Positions 17,827 to 27,200 of a stretch of DNA of 45,858 nt are shown here, one piece after another. Numbering within the stretch: the stretch's first letter is position 1; each line of letters opens with the position of its first letter. Source of the stretch: Fimenecus sp036652055 (GTDB taxonomy: Bacteria > Bacillota > Clostridia > Oscillospirales > Acutalibacteraceae). The notes beneath the pieces were generated by a model that was given only the letters and a program-made list of their open reading frames with translations, did not search any database and had not been told where the DNA came from. Location of the stretch: positions 1 to 45,858 of the forward strand of contig JAVVWP010000014.1 of the NCBI GenBank assembly GCA_036652055.1. The letters run 5' to 3'. Both the position numbers and the translations under genes were made by a program.

Positions 17827-18653
17827 TGTTCATCTTTCTCTCTTAGATAAATAAGCTTGTTAGTTGTTCCGGGAACTTCAACTGCTTTTATTTCAAAAAG
17901 GTCAAATGATTTAATAAATGTTTTGAATTTTCTATATCCAAAGTTGCGAACATCAAAATCAGGGTATCTTTTTTGAATTTTATGCCCTAAATCGCCAATA
18001 AGTACCCAGCCATCTTCATCAGAGGCTTCATCAACAATACTGATTATTGCATTTTTAATTTGTTTTAAATTTCCAAGTATTTCAGTATCATTTGTTTTTG
18101 CCTTTGCAACATCTTCTTTTATAATTGGTTCAGCTTTTGGCTTTGGCTTTTTAGAATTATTAGTAGCTGCGGGCTTTTGCACCTTTTTCTTATCTTCAAC
18201 AGGCAAGGCTATATTAGCTTTTGCAAGCACATCAAGATATTTAAACTTGTTGCAAGCTGAAACAAATGGCTTAGGCGTTTTCTTTTCGCCCATACCGACA
18301 ACAGCCATTCCAGATTCACGAAGCCTTGAGGCAAGACGGGTAAAATCGCTGTCGCTTGTGACCAAACAAAAACCATCTACATTATTAGAATAAAGAATAT
18401 CCATAGCATCAATAATCATAGCCGAATCAGTTGAATTTTTTCCAACGGTATAGCCATATTGCTGAATTGGAATGACGGAATTTTCAAGAAGGACATTTTT
18501 CCAATTAGATAGCCCTGCTTGCGTCCAGTCGCCATAAATTCTTTTGTAGGTTGCAACACCGTCATTCGAAATTTCATCTAAAATAATTTTAATATATTTG
18601 TCTGAAATATTGTCGGCATCAATCAGCACTGCATATCTTTTTTCGTTTGCCAT
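17823..18653 (-). CDS. NYN (LabA/DUF88-like) domain protein with OST-HTH/LOTUS domain
   Basis: The 276-residue protein joins an N-terminal NYN domain (1-150), a PIN-like nuclease fold, to a C-terminal OST-HTH/LOTUS domain (about 195-275). A Lys/Pro/Ala-rich linker lies between them. Candidate metal-binding acids are Asp12 and Asp14 (IDADN), Asp76 (STDSAM), and Asp101/Asp103 (TSDSDF), so the nuclease site looks intact. OST-HTH domains bind RNA in other proteins, so an RNase or RNA-silencing role is likely but not shown. It lies 21 bp after the small basic gene, overlaps MmcQ/YjbR by 4 bp, and is followed by fetAB. The link to metal export is unexplained. Confidence 0.85.
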   Translation of the reverse strand: MANEKRYAVLIDADNISDKYIKIILDEISNDGVATYKRIYGDWTQAGLSNWKNVLLENSVIPIQQYGYTVGKNSTDSAMIIDAMDILYSNNVDGFCLVTSDSDFTRLASRLRESGMAVVGMGEKKTPKPFVSACNKFKYLDVLAKANIALPVEDKKKVQKPAATNNSKKPKPKAEPIIKEDVAKAKTNDTEILGNLKQIKNAIISIVDEASDEDGWVLIGDLGHKIQKRYPDFDVRNFGYRKFKTFIKSFDLFEIKAVEVPGTTNKLIYLREKDEQ

Positions 18654-18674
18654 TTTATTTTCCGCCCTTTAAAA

Positions 18675-18806
18675 TTATTTTGACTTTTTTTCCTTTTTAA
18701 TAAGTTCAGGCTGAACTGCAACTGGTCTGTCTACCGAAAAAGATGAAGAAGTTTTGCTTGATTTCTTAGGCTTTTTTGTCTCTTTTTTAATATTTCTGTC
18801 ACCCAT
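18675..18806 (-). CDS. Small basic protein, 43 residues
   Basis: The open frame begins ATG GGT GAC (18806) and encodes 43 residues, MGDRNIKKETKKPKKSSK at the start and IKKEKKSK at the end; almost a third are lysine. It has a good ribosome site (AAGGTGG, 7 bp spacing), lies downstream of a consensus promoter (18918-18946), and is followed after 21 bp by the NYN gene, so it is the first gene of that operon. The high charge suggests binding to RNA or another polyanion, which is inference. I recognise no named family. Confidence 0.7.
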   Translation of the reverse strand: MGDRNIKKETKKPKKSSKTSSSFSVDRPVAVQPELIKKEKKSK

Positions 18807-18917
18807 TTTAATTACCACCTTTATTAATTTTGTATTTTAAACAATAAACACATCTCAAGAGATAAATAATTTTTGAAGAAATTTATAACTCTATTAAATG
18901 TATCCTACTTATCTTTA

Positions 18918-18946
18918 ATTGTACCATTGCTACAACTTACAGTCAA
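18918..18946 (-). promoter_or_regulatory. Promoter of the small-basic/NYN/MmcQ/fetAB operon
   Basis: On the minus strand, -35 TTGACT (18946-18941) and -10 TACAAT (18923-18918) have exact 17-bp spacing. It lies about 112 bp upstream of the small gene. No equally good promoter was seen inside the operon. Confidence 0.75.
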
Positions 18947-18971
18947 CACATTTTCCCCTGCAAACACTTTC

Positions 18972-19024
18972 ACGCTTCCTCTGGAGGAAGCTGTCGACGG
19001 CAGTCGACTGAAGGAGGGAGCAAA
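18972..19024. repeat. Dispersed palindromic repeat, copy 2
   Basis: This 53-bp element matches 11027-11080: identical for the first 27 bases, including the CTTCCTCTGGAGGAAG hairpin. The second hairpin differs slightly (GTCGAC/GTCGAC), and the AAGGAGGGAGCAAA end is the same. Here the second hairpin stem has changed on both arms in a way that keeps pairing (C/G and T/C changes). It lies between the promoter of the NYN operon and the end of the convergent membrane-protein gene. Confidence 0.85.
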
Positions 19025-19152
19025 ACAGACACAAAAACAGAGCAGCGCTACTAAATTATAATAATAGTGTGTCAATGTTTTAGTGGTATAACATATTTAA
19101 AATTTGCAAGTTAAGCGTCAAAAAGCGATGCAAACAGCTAAGCTATAAAATT

Positions 19153-19197
19153 ATGCGCAACGCTTATGAAAAGCAATTTCTCACAAGCATTACGCAT
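19153..19197. terminator. Imperfect hairpin, possible terminator of the membrane-protein gene
   Basis: ATGCGCAACGCTTATGA (19153-19169) and TCACAAGCATTACGCAT (19181-19197) pair over 17 positions with three weak or mismatched pairs and an 11-base loop. On the minus strand it is followed by an AT-rich stretch rather than a clean T run, so termination is likely but not certain. The rest of 19025-19238 holds no visible gene. Confidence 0.5.
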
Positions 19198-19238
19198 AAA
19201 AACTATTATATTGATATTAGAGAGTTAAGCTTATTTTA

Positions 19239-21287
19239 TTATAGCCAGAATTCAAATAATCTTGCAAAGGAATTAAATGCTATTTGAGTACTCACATCAG
19301 TGTATTTAGGGGTTAAAAACGAATAGACCTGTGCAAAATTAACCAAGATGCACATAAATGTTGCAAAAGTGAAAAAGTAGGCTGCAATTTTTAAAACCCT
19401 TTCATTTTTTTCAGCGGTTATAAGAACAAACGCTATTAGTAATGCACCAATAATCATCTGCCATGAGAAATCTGCATTATATCTAATAGCATATCCGCTT
19501 TCCCAAACAGAAGAAATTATAATAAGCGGAGCTACAATGCAGGTTGAAATAAATAAAACAGCTACTTCTTTTGATTTTCCTATAATGCGATAGGCTTTCA
19601 TAGCAAACATATAGAAAAACATCGGTAAAGCTCTGAAAAATATGCCAATAGAAATGCAATCGGTAAGAACATCGTCAACATAATAGAACCCGTTTACATT
19701 CAAGTTATTAAATTGAGAAGAAACAAAGGGGAAGTGTATCGAGGGTGAAGGCATAGCAAATAGGAATGCAAAAAGGCTTAAAAAGACAAATGCAATATGG
19801 AATTGTGAGGAGGTAAAGTCATTAATTGTAAGCGAATATTTAATTCCAAAATCAAATATTGAATTAAATCTAAGATAATTGTAAATCATTTGTATTGAGC
19901 CGAAAAATGCAAACGGAGTGAGGGAACAAAGCAAATATTTAATTGTTTTTGGAGCATTGCCCTTAACTTTTTTAAGCCCAAAGAAAATAAATAAAAGAGC
20001 GACAACACAGTAGACAGCGAGGGTGGGGCGACAAAGCACCGCAAGTGAAAGGAATGTTGCACTGCCAAACAGACGCCAAAGTGACAGCTTGCCATCACCT
20101 ACGACATTTGAAGATATTAAGAAACAGGCGCCTGCTAAAACGCAGGCAAATCCCGATGAAATTGCAATTTCATAAAACATCGGTCTTGCAAGACTAAACC
20201 ATATTCCTGACGAGAACTGAATTATTATAAGCCCCATAATCATAAAATTAAGTGGCAACTTAGGAAACCATTTTTTAACTATCAACATATATAGCTTTGT
20301 TAAAAGAATTATTCCAATGGCTGCAAAAAGAAAAACAGCCCAAGTTGTGGGGAAATAGGAACCAGTGATTATATGGTATGGCAAAAATAGAAAAACCACA
20401 GGAGCAATACCATAATATGAATAATAGTTGCCTTCATATAAGCAATGGTCCCAAAGAGCAACAATACTTTTAGATTCTCGTTCAGCCCTGTCATAAGGAT
20501 TATCAAGGCTTAAAAGTTCTTCTGAAGGCTTTTCAATAAGAGAAACCTGACCTGCTTCAAAGGCATCAACAAGTTCTTTCGTCATTTGATTAGAACTATC
20601 TGACATAAAATTCTTGTTAGAAGCAGTGGTAAGTAGGGAAAACATAATTAATATGATTGTTAAACCTATGGTTATAAATTTTGTAAACCTTTTTGAGGAT
20701 TCAAAGGGTTTCTTCATCATATTAGAATTAATCAACAAATAAGCAAGAGTGGCAATTCCAAAAAGAAGAAGAACACGCATTATTGAAAAATGAAAGGGAA
20801 TACGCTCGTTAATTTTAATGCTATTAATAGTTATAGTTGCATCTGTTGGAACTTCAAAACTAAGACTAAGACTTTTTATGTCACCCGAAAACTGGCAAGT
20901 GGTATGCATACTTTTTTTGTTACCGTTTATAATCGTCATAGACGCAAGCCCAGTTCGATATTGACGCGAAGTACTCTCAATAAAATCTATGCTTGTTTTC
21001 AAAGTAGAAATTTCACCCGAACAGGTTAAATCGACAAATATGGTATTGACAGGCTGATTTATATTATCAAATTCAAGCTTTGTTGCAGTGTTTTCAATGC
21101 TTGTTAATGTTCCATTTAAATTTTGTGTAAAGGAATAATTGCCTTTAAGCGGTAATTTATAAGGTTCACTATTTTTCCCTAAAAGATAAAAAGAACTTGC
21201 GTTAAACACAAATGTTTCGAGTAGTAAAATTATTATGAAACTCACAAGACAAAATACTTGTGGCTTTTTGAGGTTAATTTTTCTCAT
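19239..21287 (-). CDS. Polytopic membrane protein, GT-C glycosyltransferase-like
   Basis: The 682-residue protein has an N-terminal membrane segment (14-35), an extracytoplasmic beta-rich domain (about 40-165), and then about eleven more membrane segments. After the second segment comes a conserved-looking outside loop with NPYDRAERE and WDHCLYEGNYYSYYG. This layout resembles GT-C-fold lipid-linked sugar transferases or related uncharacterised proteins in Clostridia, but I cannot point to a catalytic motif with certainty. It is a single gene with a perfect consensus promoter (TTGACA-17-TATAAT) and so is probably well expressed. Alternative: an exporter or polymerase of envelope polymers. Confidence 0.65.
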   Translation of the reverse strand: MRKINLKKPQVFCLVSFIIILLLETFVFNASSFYLLGKNSEPYKLPLKGNYSFTQNLNGTLTSIENTATKLEFDNINQPVNTIFVDLTCSGEISTLKTSIDFIESTSRQYRTGLASMTIINGNKKSMHTTCQFSGDIKSLSLSFEVPTDATITINSIKINERIPFHFSIMRVLLLFGIATLAYLLINSNMMKKPFESSKRFTKFITIGLTIILIMFSLLTTASNKNFMSDSSNQMTKELVDAFEAGQVSLIEKPSEELLSLDNPYDRAERESKSIVALWDHCLYEGNYYSYYGIAPVVFLFLPYHIITGSYFPTTWAVFLFAAIGIILLTKLYMLIVKKWFPKLPLNFMIMGLIIIQFSSGIWFSLARPMFYEIAISSGFACVLAGACFLISSNVVGDGKLSLWRLFGSATFLSLAVLCRPTLAVYCVVALLFIFFGLKKVKGNAPKTIKYLLCSLTPFAFFGSIQMIYNYLRFNSIFDFGIKYSLTINDFTSSQFHIAFVFLSLFAFLFAMPSPSIHFPFVSSQFNNLNVNGFYYVDDVLTDCISIGIFFRALPMFFYMFAMKAYRIIGKSKEVAVLFISTCIVAPLIIISSVWESGYAIRYNADFSWQMIIGALLIAFVLITAEKNERVLKIAAYFFTFATFMCILVNFAQVYSFLTPKYTDVSTQIAFNSFARLFEFWL

Positions 21288-21335
21288 TTAGAAGGTCCTC
21301 TTTCCAAAACGACTTGCAATTTACGAACATAAATA

Positions 21336-21364
21336 ATTATAACTTTTTTACTCTCTTGTGTCAA
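21336..21364 (-). promoter_or_regulatory. Perfect consensus promoter of the membrane-protein gene
   Basis: On the minus strand, -35 TTGACA (21364-21359) and -10 TATAAT (21341-21336) are separated by 17 bp. It is placed 49 bp upstream of the ATG. Confidence 0.9.
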
Positions 21365-21386
21365 ATAAAATGCTTTAAATAAAACA

Positions 21387-21417
21387 AAAAAGGGTGGATA
21401 TAAAACCCGCCCTTTTT
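21387..21417 (-). terminator. Terminator of the hybrid-kinase operon
   Basis: AAAAAGGGTGG (21387-21397) pairs with CCGCCCTTTTT (21407-21417), with one G-T pair and a 9-base loop. On the minus strand the stem is followed by a T-rich run. It ends the two-kinase transcript just before the next promoter. Confidence 0.85.
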
Positions 21418-21438
21418 AAGATTAATTTAATGTGTCTA

Positions 21439-24216
21439 TTATTGAAGATAGCTTGCAAGTGTAGAATACAGAACATTTGGTTCAATTGGCTTTGCAAGGT
21501 GGGCATTCATTCCTGCATCAAGCGACTTTTTAACATCTTCAACAAATGCGTTTGCAGACAGTGCAATAATAGGAATAGTTTTAGCATCAGCCCTATCGAG
21601 CAGTCTTATTTCTTTTGTAGCTTTAAGCCCGTCCATAACAGGCATTCTTATATCCATAAGAATAAGGTCGTAAGTGCCTGCGGCTGCATCTTCAAACATT
21701 TCTTTAGCTATGATACCATTTTTTGCAACTGCTACCGTCGCACCCTTTGACTTTAGAAGCTTGCTGATAACTAATACATTAATATCGTTGTCTTCTGCAA
21801 TAAGAATTGATTTTCCTTCAAGAGTAACATTAATTATTACTTCGTGATGTAAAGTTCTACTTTCTTTAGTTTCGTCTGACTTGTCAAGTTCTATGCTAAA
21901 CGAGAAAATACTGCCTTTATTGACATAAGTTTCAACTGCTAATTTTCCACCCATTAGGTTGACGATTGCGTTAGAAATGGCAAGACCAAGCCCCGTGCCT
22001 TCACGCTCTTCAAGTCTATCCTCTCTTTCAAAAGCAGAGAAAATTCGCTTTAGATTTTCTTCTTTTATGCCATAGCCTGTATCTCTTACAGAGAACTTTA
22101 GCTTAACGGTTTTTTCTGTTTCTGAAAGCTTTTTAACTGAAAGGAACACATCGCCATCAGGTTTATTGTATTTAATGGCATTTGAAAGCAGATTTATTAA
22201 AACTTGTTTAAGCCTAAGCTCATCACCGATAACAAAAACTTCTAATTCTTCAGAATATTCTGTGATAAGGTTGACATTATTTTGCTGTGCTTCAACTTTA
22301 TAAATACTTTTAATATCGTTAATCATTTCATAAAGATTGAAAGTCGAAGGAGTGATTGTCATCTTGCCCTCATTTATTTTTGACATATCCAAAACATCAT
22401 TTATTATCATCAAAAGATGTTTGGCTGATGAATGAATTTGTTGAACAGTGTCTTTTGCCTCATCAAGATTTGCACTCTCAAGATATTGGCGTTGCATTTC
22501 ATTAAGACCGATTATTGCATTAAGCGGAGTTCTTATTTCATGTGACATATTCGAAAGGAATTGCGATTTAGCTTCATTTTGCAATTTTAAAACTTTAGCT
22601 TTAGACTTGTTCTTTATAATATATACTGCTATTAAGGTGGCTATTGCTGCCGCAAATAAAGCAAATACTCCAAACAATAATGGATAAAGCCGAATATATT
22701 CATTAACTGATAATGGGGCGGTGCTTGAATCAAATTCATCTAATAAAAAGCTGAAAATTTGGTTTTCTTCAATTGAATTAATTGCCCTGTTGAAAATTGT
22801 CAAAAGTGTAGTATCTTCGACATCGGTGAGGGCAAAGCTGAAAATTTTTGAATTCTCGGGCAATTGCATAGTAATAATATTTGGGAAAGACCATTTAGAC
22901 AAATAATAACTGACAGAATAGCTGTTTGCATATCCATAATCTGCCTTGCCACTGTCAACAGCGGCGATACATTCTTTTAAGGTGTCATAATATTGAATAT
23001 TCCCAGTTGGCAGCGAGGTCACATTAATCGCACCTTTTGGAAGTGCCAAAATTTTGCCTTCTAAATTTTTAATGTCAAGGCTTCGTTTTGAAAAAGCAGT
23101 GGTTTCTGTTTCAATATATGGCTTGCTTAGCACCAGCCCATTTTCTCTTGCAAACTTATAATCATCTGGAACTCCTAAAATCACATTGATTGATTTTTCG
23201 GTAATATTTTCGGGTAATGTTTTAGAGGTATCTCTATCAACAAACTCAAATTTAAGACCAGTTTTTTTGCTTATATCATTAAGCAGTGAAACAGAAATTC
23301 CCCTATATGCTTTTTTATTTATGTATTGAAATGGTGCGGCTTCTGTTGCTATTAGCACTTTTATTGGCTGTGACTTTGCAATATAACTTTTTTCATCTCG
23401 TGTCAAACTAAAAACACTTTTATTAGAAGAAAAATATTGCTTGTAAAGATTGGTTCTAAAATATGGATCTGATTTTTCTATATTTGCGATAGCACTGTCA
23501 AGCCTTGCTGCTAAAGCGTCATTCCCCTTAGTCAGTGCGAAATAATAAGGAGAGCCATCAAATTTTTCAACAACCTTTGTACCCTTTACTTTGCTTAAAT
23601 CCACACCTAAAATAGCATCAACATCTCCGCTAAAAAGAGAAGCTTCAAGTTCCTGGGCAGTGTTATATTCGGTTATAGCAGTATTGAGATTATGAGCAGT
23701 ACAAAACTTTTTAAATTCAGCTACTCTTGTTTTTGCAGCCGACCTAACGCCAACCTTTACGCTTTCGGTTGTAGCTTCGGTGAAATTCGTTTCGTTATAG
23801 TTTACATTGGTTTCAAGCACCGAAATTGTAGAATATGACTTCCCATAACAGCTATTTGTAAATGTGAATTTATCCTGTGTATGTACATTTTTAACAATTC
23901 CGCTAAGAATGTCAATTTCTCCGCTTTCGAGCATTTTCAATAGGGCTTCAAGCTGTGAATTAAGGTCGCCTTCAGGGGTAACAAATTCACATTCAAAGCC
24001 TAAAAACTGCGAAACCTTTTGAATATATTCATAACTGTATCCTGAATATTGCCCTTCTTCATCTTTCCAAGTCAGGCCCTCTTGAAGTGGATAGCCAACA
24101 CGAATTTTCGTTTTTGGTTCACCAGCATAAACCCTTGCAGATGCAGCAGAGGCAAGCATTGTAAGTGAACACATCAATATGCAAAAAGAAATTATTATGC
24201 TTACAAATTTTTTCAT
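21439..24216 (-). CDS. Hybrid sensor histidine kinase with two periplasmic solute-binding domains
   Basis: The 925-residue protein has a signal peptide (1-25) and two tandem solute-binding-protein family 3 domains outside the cell (about 37-270 and 285-500). These are followed by a membrane segment (about 512-535), HisKA with phospho-accepting His559 in FLSNMSHEIRTPLNAI, a HATPase domain (NLLSNAIKY, DTGYGI, GTGLGLAI), and a receiver domain with Asp855 (LILMDIRMPVMDG). SBP-3 domains usually bind amino acids or related small molecules, so it probably senses such a ligand. It lacks an Hpt domain and a DNA-binding output, so phosphate must go to a partner elsewhere. It overlaps the upstream kinase gene by 4 bp. 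Confidence 0.92.
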   Translation of the reverse strand: MKKFVSIIISFCILMCSLTMLASAASARVYAGEPKTKIRVGYPLQEGLTWKDEEGQYSGYSYEYIQKVSQFLGFECEFVTPEGDLNSQLEALLKMLESGEIDILSGIVKNVHTQDKFTFTNSCYGKSYSTISVLETNVNYNETNFTEATTESVKVGVRSAAKTRVAEFKKFCTAHNLNTAITEYNTAQELEASLFSGDVDAILGVDLSKVKGTKVVEKFDGSPYYFALTKGNDALAARLDSAIANIEKSDPYFRTNLYKQYFSSNKSVFSLTRDEKSYIAKSQPIKVLIATEAAPFQYINKKAYRGISVSLLNDISKKTGLKFEFVDRDTSKTLPENITEKSINVILGVPDDYKFARENGLVLSKPYIETETTAFSKRSLDIKNLEGKILALPKGAINVTSLPTGNIQYYDTLKECIAAVDSGKADYGYANSYSVSYYLSKWSFPNIITMQLPENSKIFSFALTDVEDTTLLTIFNRAINSIEENQIFSFLLDEFDSSTAPLSVNEYIRLYPLLFGVFALFAAAIATLIAVYIIKNKSKAKVLKLQNEAKSQFLSNMSHEIRTPLNAIIGLNEMQRQYLESANLDEAKDTVQQIHSSAKHLLMIINDVLDMSKINEGKMTITPSTFNLYEMINDIKSIYKVEAQQNNVNLITEYSEELEVFVIGDELRLKQVLINLLSNAIKYNKPDGDVFLSVKKLSETEKTVKLKFSVRDTGYGIKEENLKRIFSAFEREDRLEEREGTGLGLAISNAIVNLMGGKLAVETYVNKGSIFSFSIELDKSDETKESRTLHHEVIINVTLEGKSILIAEDNDINVLVISKLLKSKGATVAVAKNGIIAKEMFEDAAAGTYDLILMDIRMPVMDGLKATKEIRLLDRADAKTIPIIALSANAFVEDVKKSLDAGMNAHLAKPIEPNVLYSTLASYLQ

Positions 24217-27200
24217 AAATCTATCACTCCATTCGTGTTTTGGTTGATGAAAAAGGCTAAAGTATCAAATAATTTTTGCGGTTCTATTGGCTTTGCAAGA
24301 TGAGCATTCATTCCTGCTTTAAGCGACTTTTTAATATCTTCATCAAAAGCGTTAGCGGTCATTGCGATTATAGGAACTTTTTTACAGTCAGTTCTTTTTA
24401 AATTTCTTATAGCGCTCGCTGCCATCAGACCGTCCATAACAGGCATTCGTATATCCATTAAAACTGCGTCAAAAAAGTTTTCTTTTGAATTTTCAAAAGT
24501 CTCGACACCCAATTTTCCATTTTGTGCGGATACAACAGACATACCTTTAGAGGTAAGAATTCTTGTTGCTACTAAAATATTTAGCTCGTGGTCTTCAACT
24601 AACAATATGTTTTTAGCAGAAAAGTCAAAATCTTTTAAGCTTTCATCATTTTGCGGTATGCTCTGCTCGATTGCTTTTTTAGTACAATATTTTAAAGAAA
24701 TCTCGACTACAAAGGTACTGCCTTCGCCTAAAACACTATTAACAGTTATTTGACCGCCCATTAAATTAGCTAAATTTTGAGAAATCGCAAGCCCAAGTCC
24801 ACTGCCGCCATAATTTGAAGTGATACCATTATGTTCTTGAGAAAAAGGAGAGAAAATAGTTTTAATAAAGCTTTCACTAATTCCAATGCCAGTGTCACTG
24901 ATTGTAAATCTTAGCCTTGCACGACCTTTTTTTCGGCTAAGTTGCTCGGCAAAAAGTTTAACACTTCCGCCCGCCGGAGTGAATTTAACTGCATTTGACA
25001 AAAGATTAATTAAAATTTGCTCTAATCTTATGTTATCGCCAATATAGCATTTTCCGCAATCGTCTGAAATTATAGTAGAAAAAATTACTCCCTTTGGAAT
25101 TGCGGTTGAATTTATAATAGTGGTAATTCCATCAATAAAATTATGAAAATCTATTCGCTCATCAATTAAAGTTATTTTTCCGCTTTCAATTCGGGACATA
25201 TCTAAGATGTCATTAATAAGCGAAAGCAAAAATTTTGATGCAATCTGCGATTTGTCGACGCATTCCTTAACAAAATCGGTATCGGTTGCTTTTTCTTTGG
25301 CGATAGCGGCAAGCCCCATAATGGCATTCATAGGAGTTCGAATTTCGTGGCTCATTCTTGATAAAAATTCGGTTTTTGTAAGATTTGCTATCCTTGCATC
25401 GTCTAAAGCTCTTTCTAATTTTTTTTGCTGTGCCTGTTCTTGCATAAACAAGTTGGTAATATCACTTCTTGTATGCAAAATCATCTTAGCGTCTTTATTA
25501 ATATATGAAAATTGCATTTTCTTTTTTCTGATTTTTCCGTCTTCAATGATACTGATAACGGTTTCATAAACATCTTTTTTCTCAAGTTTCATAAAAATAT
25601 GTTCAAGAGAAACTTTCCTTAAAATTGTTTCTCTTTCTTTTTCCATAACACAGCTTTGCAAATAAGAATTTATCTCTTTTTGATAATCATTACAAAGAGC
25701 TGGCGGTAAATTTGAATCAAGACCATTTGTATACATAGTATAGCTATTTTTTTTGCCATTAATACACATTACAAAGTCATAATCATTAGTAATAACAGAG
25801 CTTATAAGAGTTTTAACCATTTGCTTTTCGGTTATATCATTTATATATGAGAAAGCTTCAATGTCGCCCGTTTTTGGATTTTTCATAACATTAATATGAA
25901 GCTGGAGCCATAGATACTCATTATTGCCTGCGTCATATTTATAGGTCATATCCCAATCGGTTTTACCCATATAAAAGCCATCTATTAAGCTTTGGATATT
26001 AAACATTTTTGAAAATTCTTCTTTTTTATCATCACCAATAATATGTGCAAGTGTAGCCTCATAAATCGATTGAGTAGTGGTATAAATAAAAGTATCTCTG
26101 TTAATCGGAAGCTTGTTTTGAAGCTCTATAACCTTGTTTTGGGTTAAATTGAAATTATATGATGCCTCAGTGCTTTTAAGAGCCAAACTTTTATATAAAA
26201 GCTCATTATTATATCTGCTTTCAAGGATTTTCATTTCGGTTAAGTCTTCGCCAACGCCTATTGCCTCTATTGGAATTCCTTTTTCATCAAAAACAGTTAC
26301 ATATTTAATCTGTTGCCATTCTATGTCGACAAGGTTTTTGTTAAAATGGATTATTGCATTAGACTCTTTTTCGCCATTTTTTATTTTGTTATGAAGTTCA
26401 AAGTAATCATTTGCACTTTCAGGCATAACCATACCTGAGTCAACAAGAGTTTTATAAGAGCATATTGGGAATTCGCCAAAACCAAGACTTGTAGAAATGC
26501 CATTTCCATCATAAAGCATATCGGTTGCAACATTAAAACTCCACATAGAAATATTAGAGTTTTTGAGTGCGATTTGGAACTTGTCTTTTGCCTCTTTAAG
26601 CTCGTGTTCTTTCTTTTTTAAATCATCGGCATCAATAAAGACAGCACAGATAATATGCTTACCGTCAGCTATCATTGTAGTGGCTAAAACATGAATCCAT
26701 TTATATTTATTATTTTTTTGTAATAGGCGATATGTAAATTCTATTTTTCGGTTTTCTCTTATTCCTGCTAAAATTTCATCATACAGCGGTTTTCTGTCTT
26801 TATAATAAATAACATCTAAAGATGAATTTTCAATTGCTTTAAAATATTCTTCCCGTGTCATTCCACAAAGTTCGCAAAGCTTGTCGCTGATGTAAAGTGG
26901 AGTAAAATTTTCATCAAGGCGATAAGTTCCAACGCCACCAGGGATTGAATTTACAAGAGTTTCAAATTTTTCGCTTTCAAAACGCAATTTTTCTTTTATA
27001 AAAGATATAGGGCGATATTCGTCATCATTTTGTAGAATAGAAGATAAAGAAGCGTGAGCTGAACATATTTTTAGCTCATCGCCCTCCTCCTGCCTTATGG
27101 CAAGGGAAAACCGTAGGCTTATAACCGCTTCTTGAGTGTCGCTTGCAGTTAAACCTAAAGTTCCGGTAATAGCACAGGCATCACCAGAAATATTAACCTC

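Noticed and set aside
18873..19061. A 62-codon plus-strand open frame across the second repeat copy
   Set aside because: Much of it is the palindromic repeat, it has no good ribosome site, and it runs against a consensus minus-strand promoter (18918-18946).
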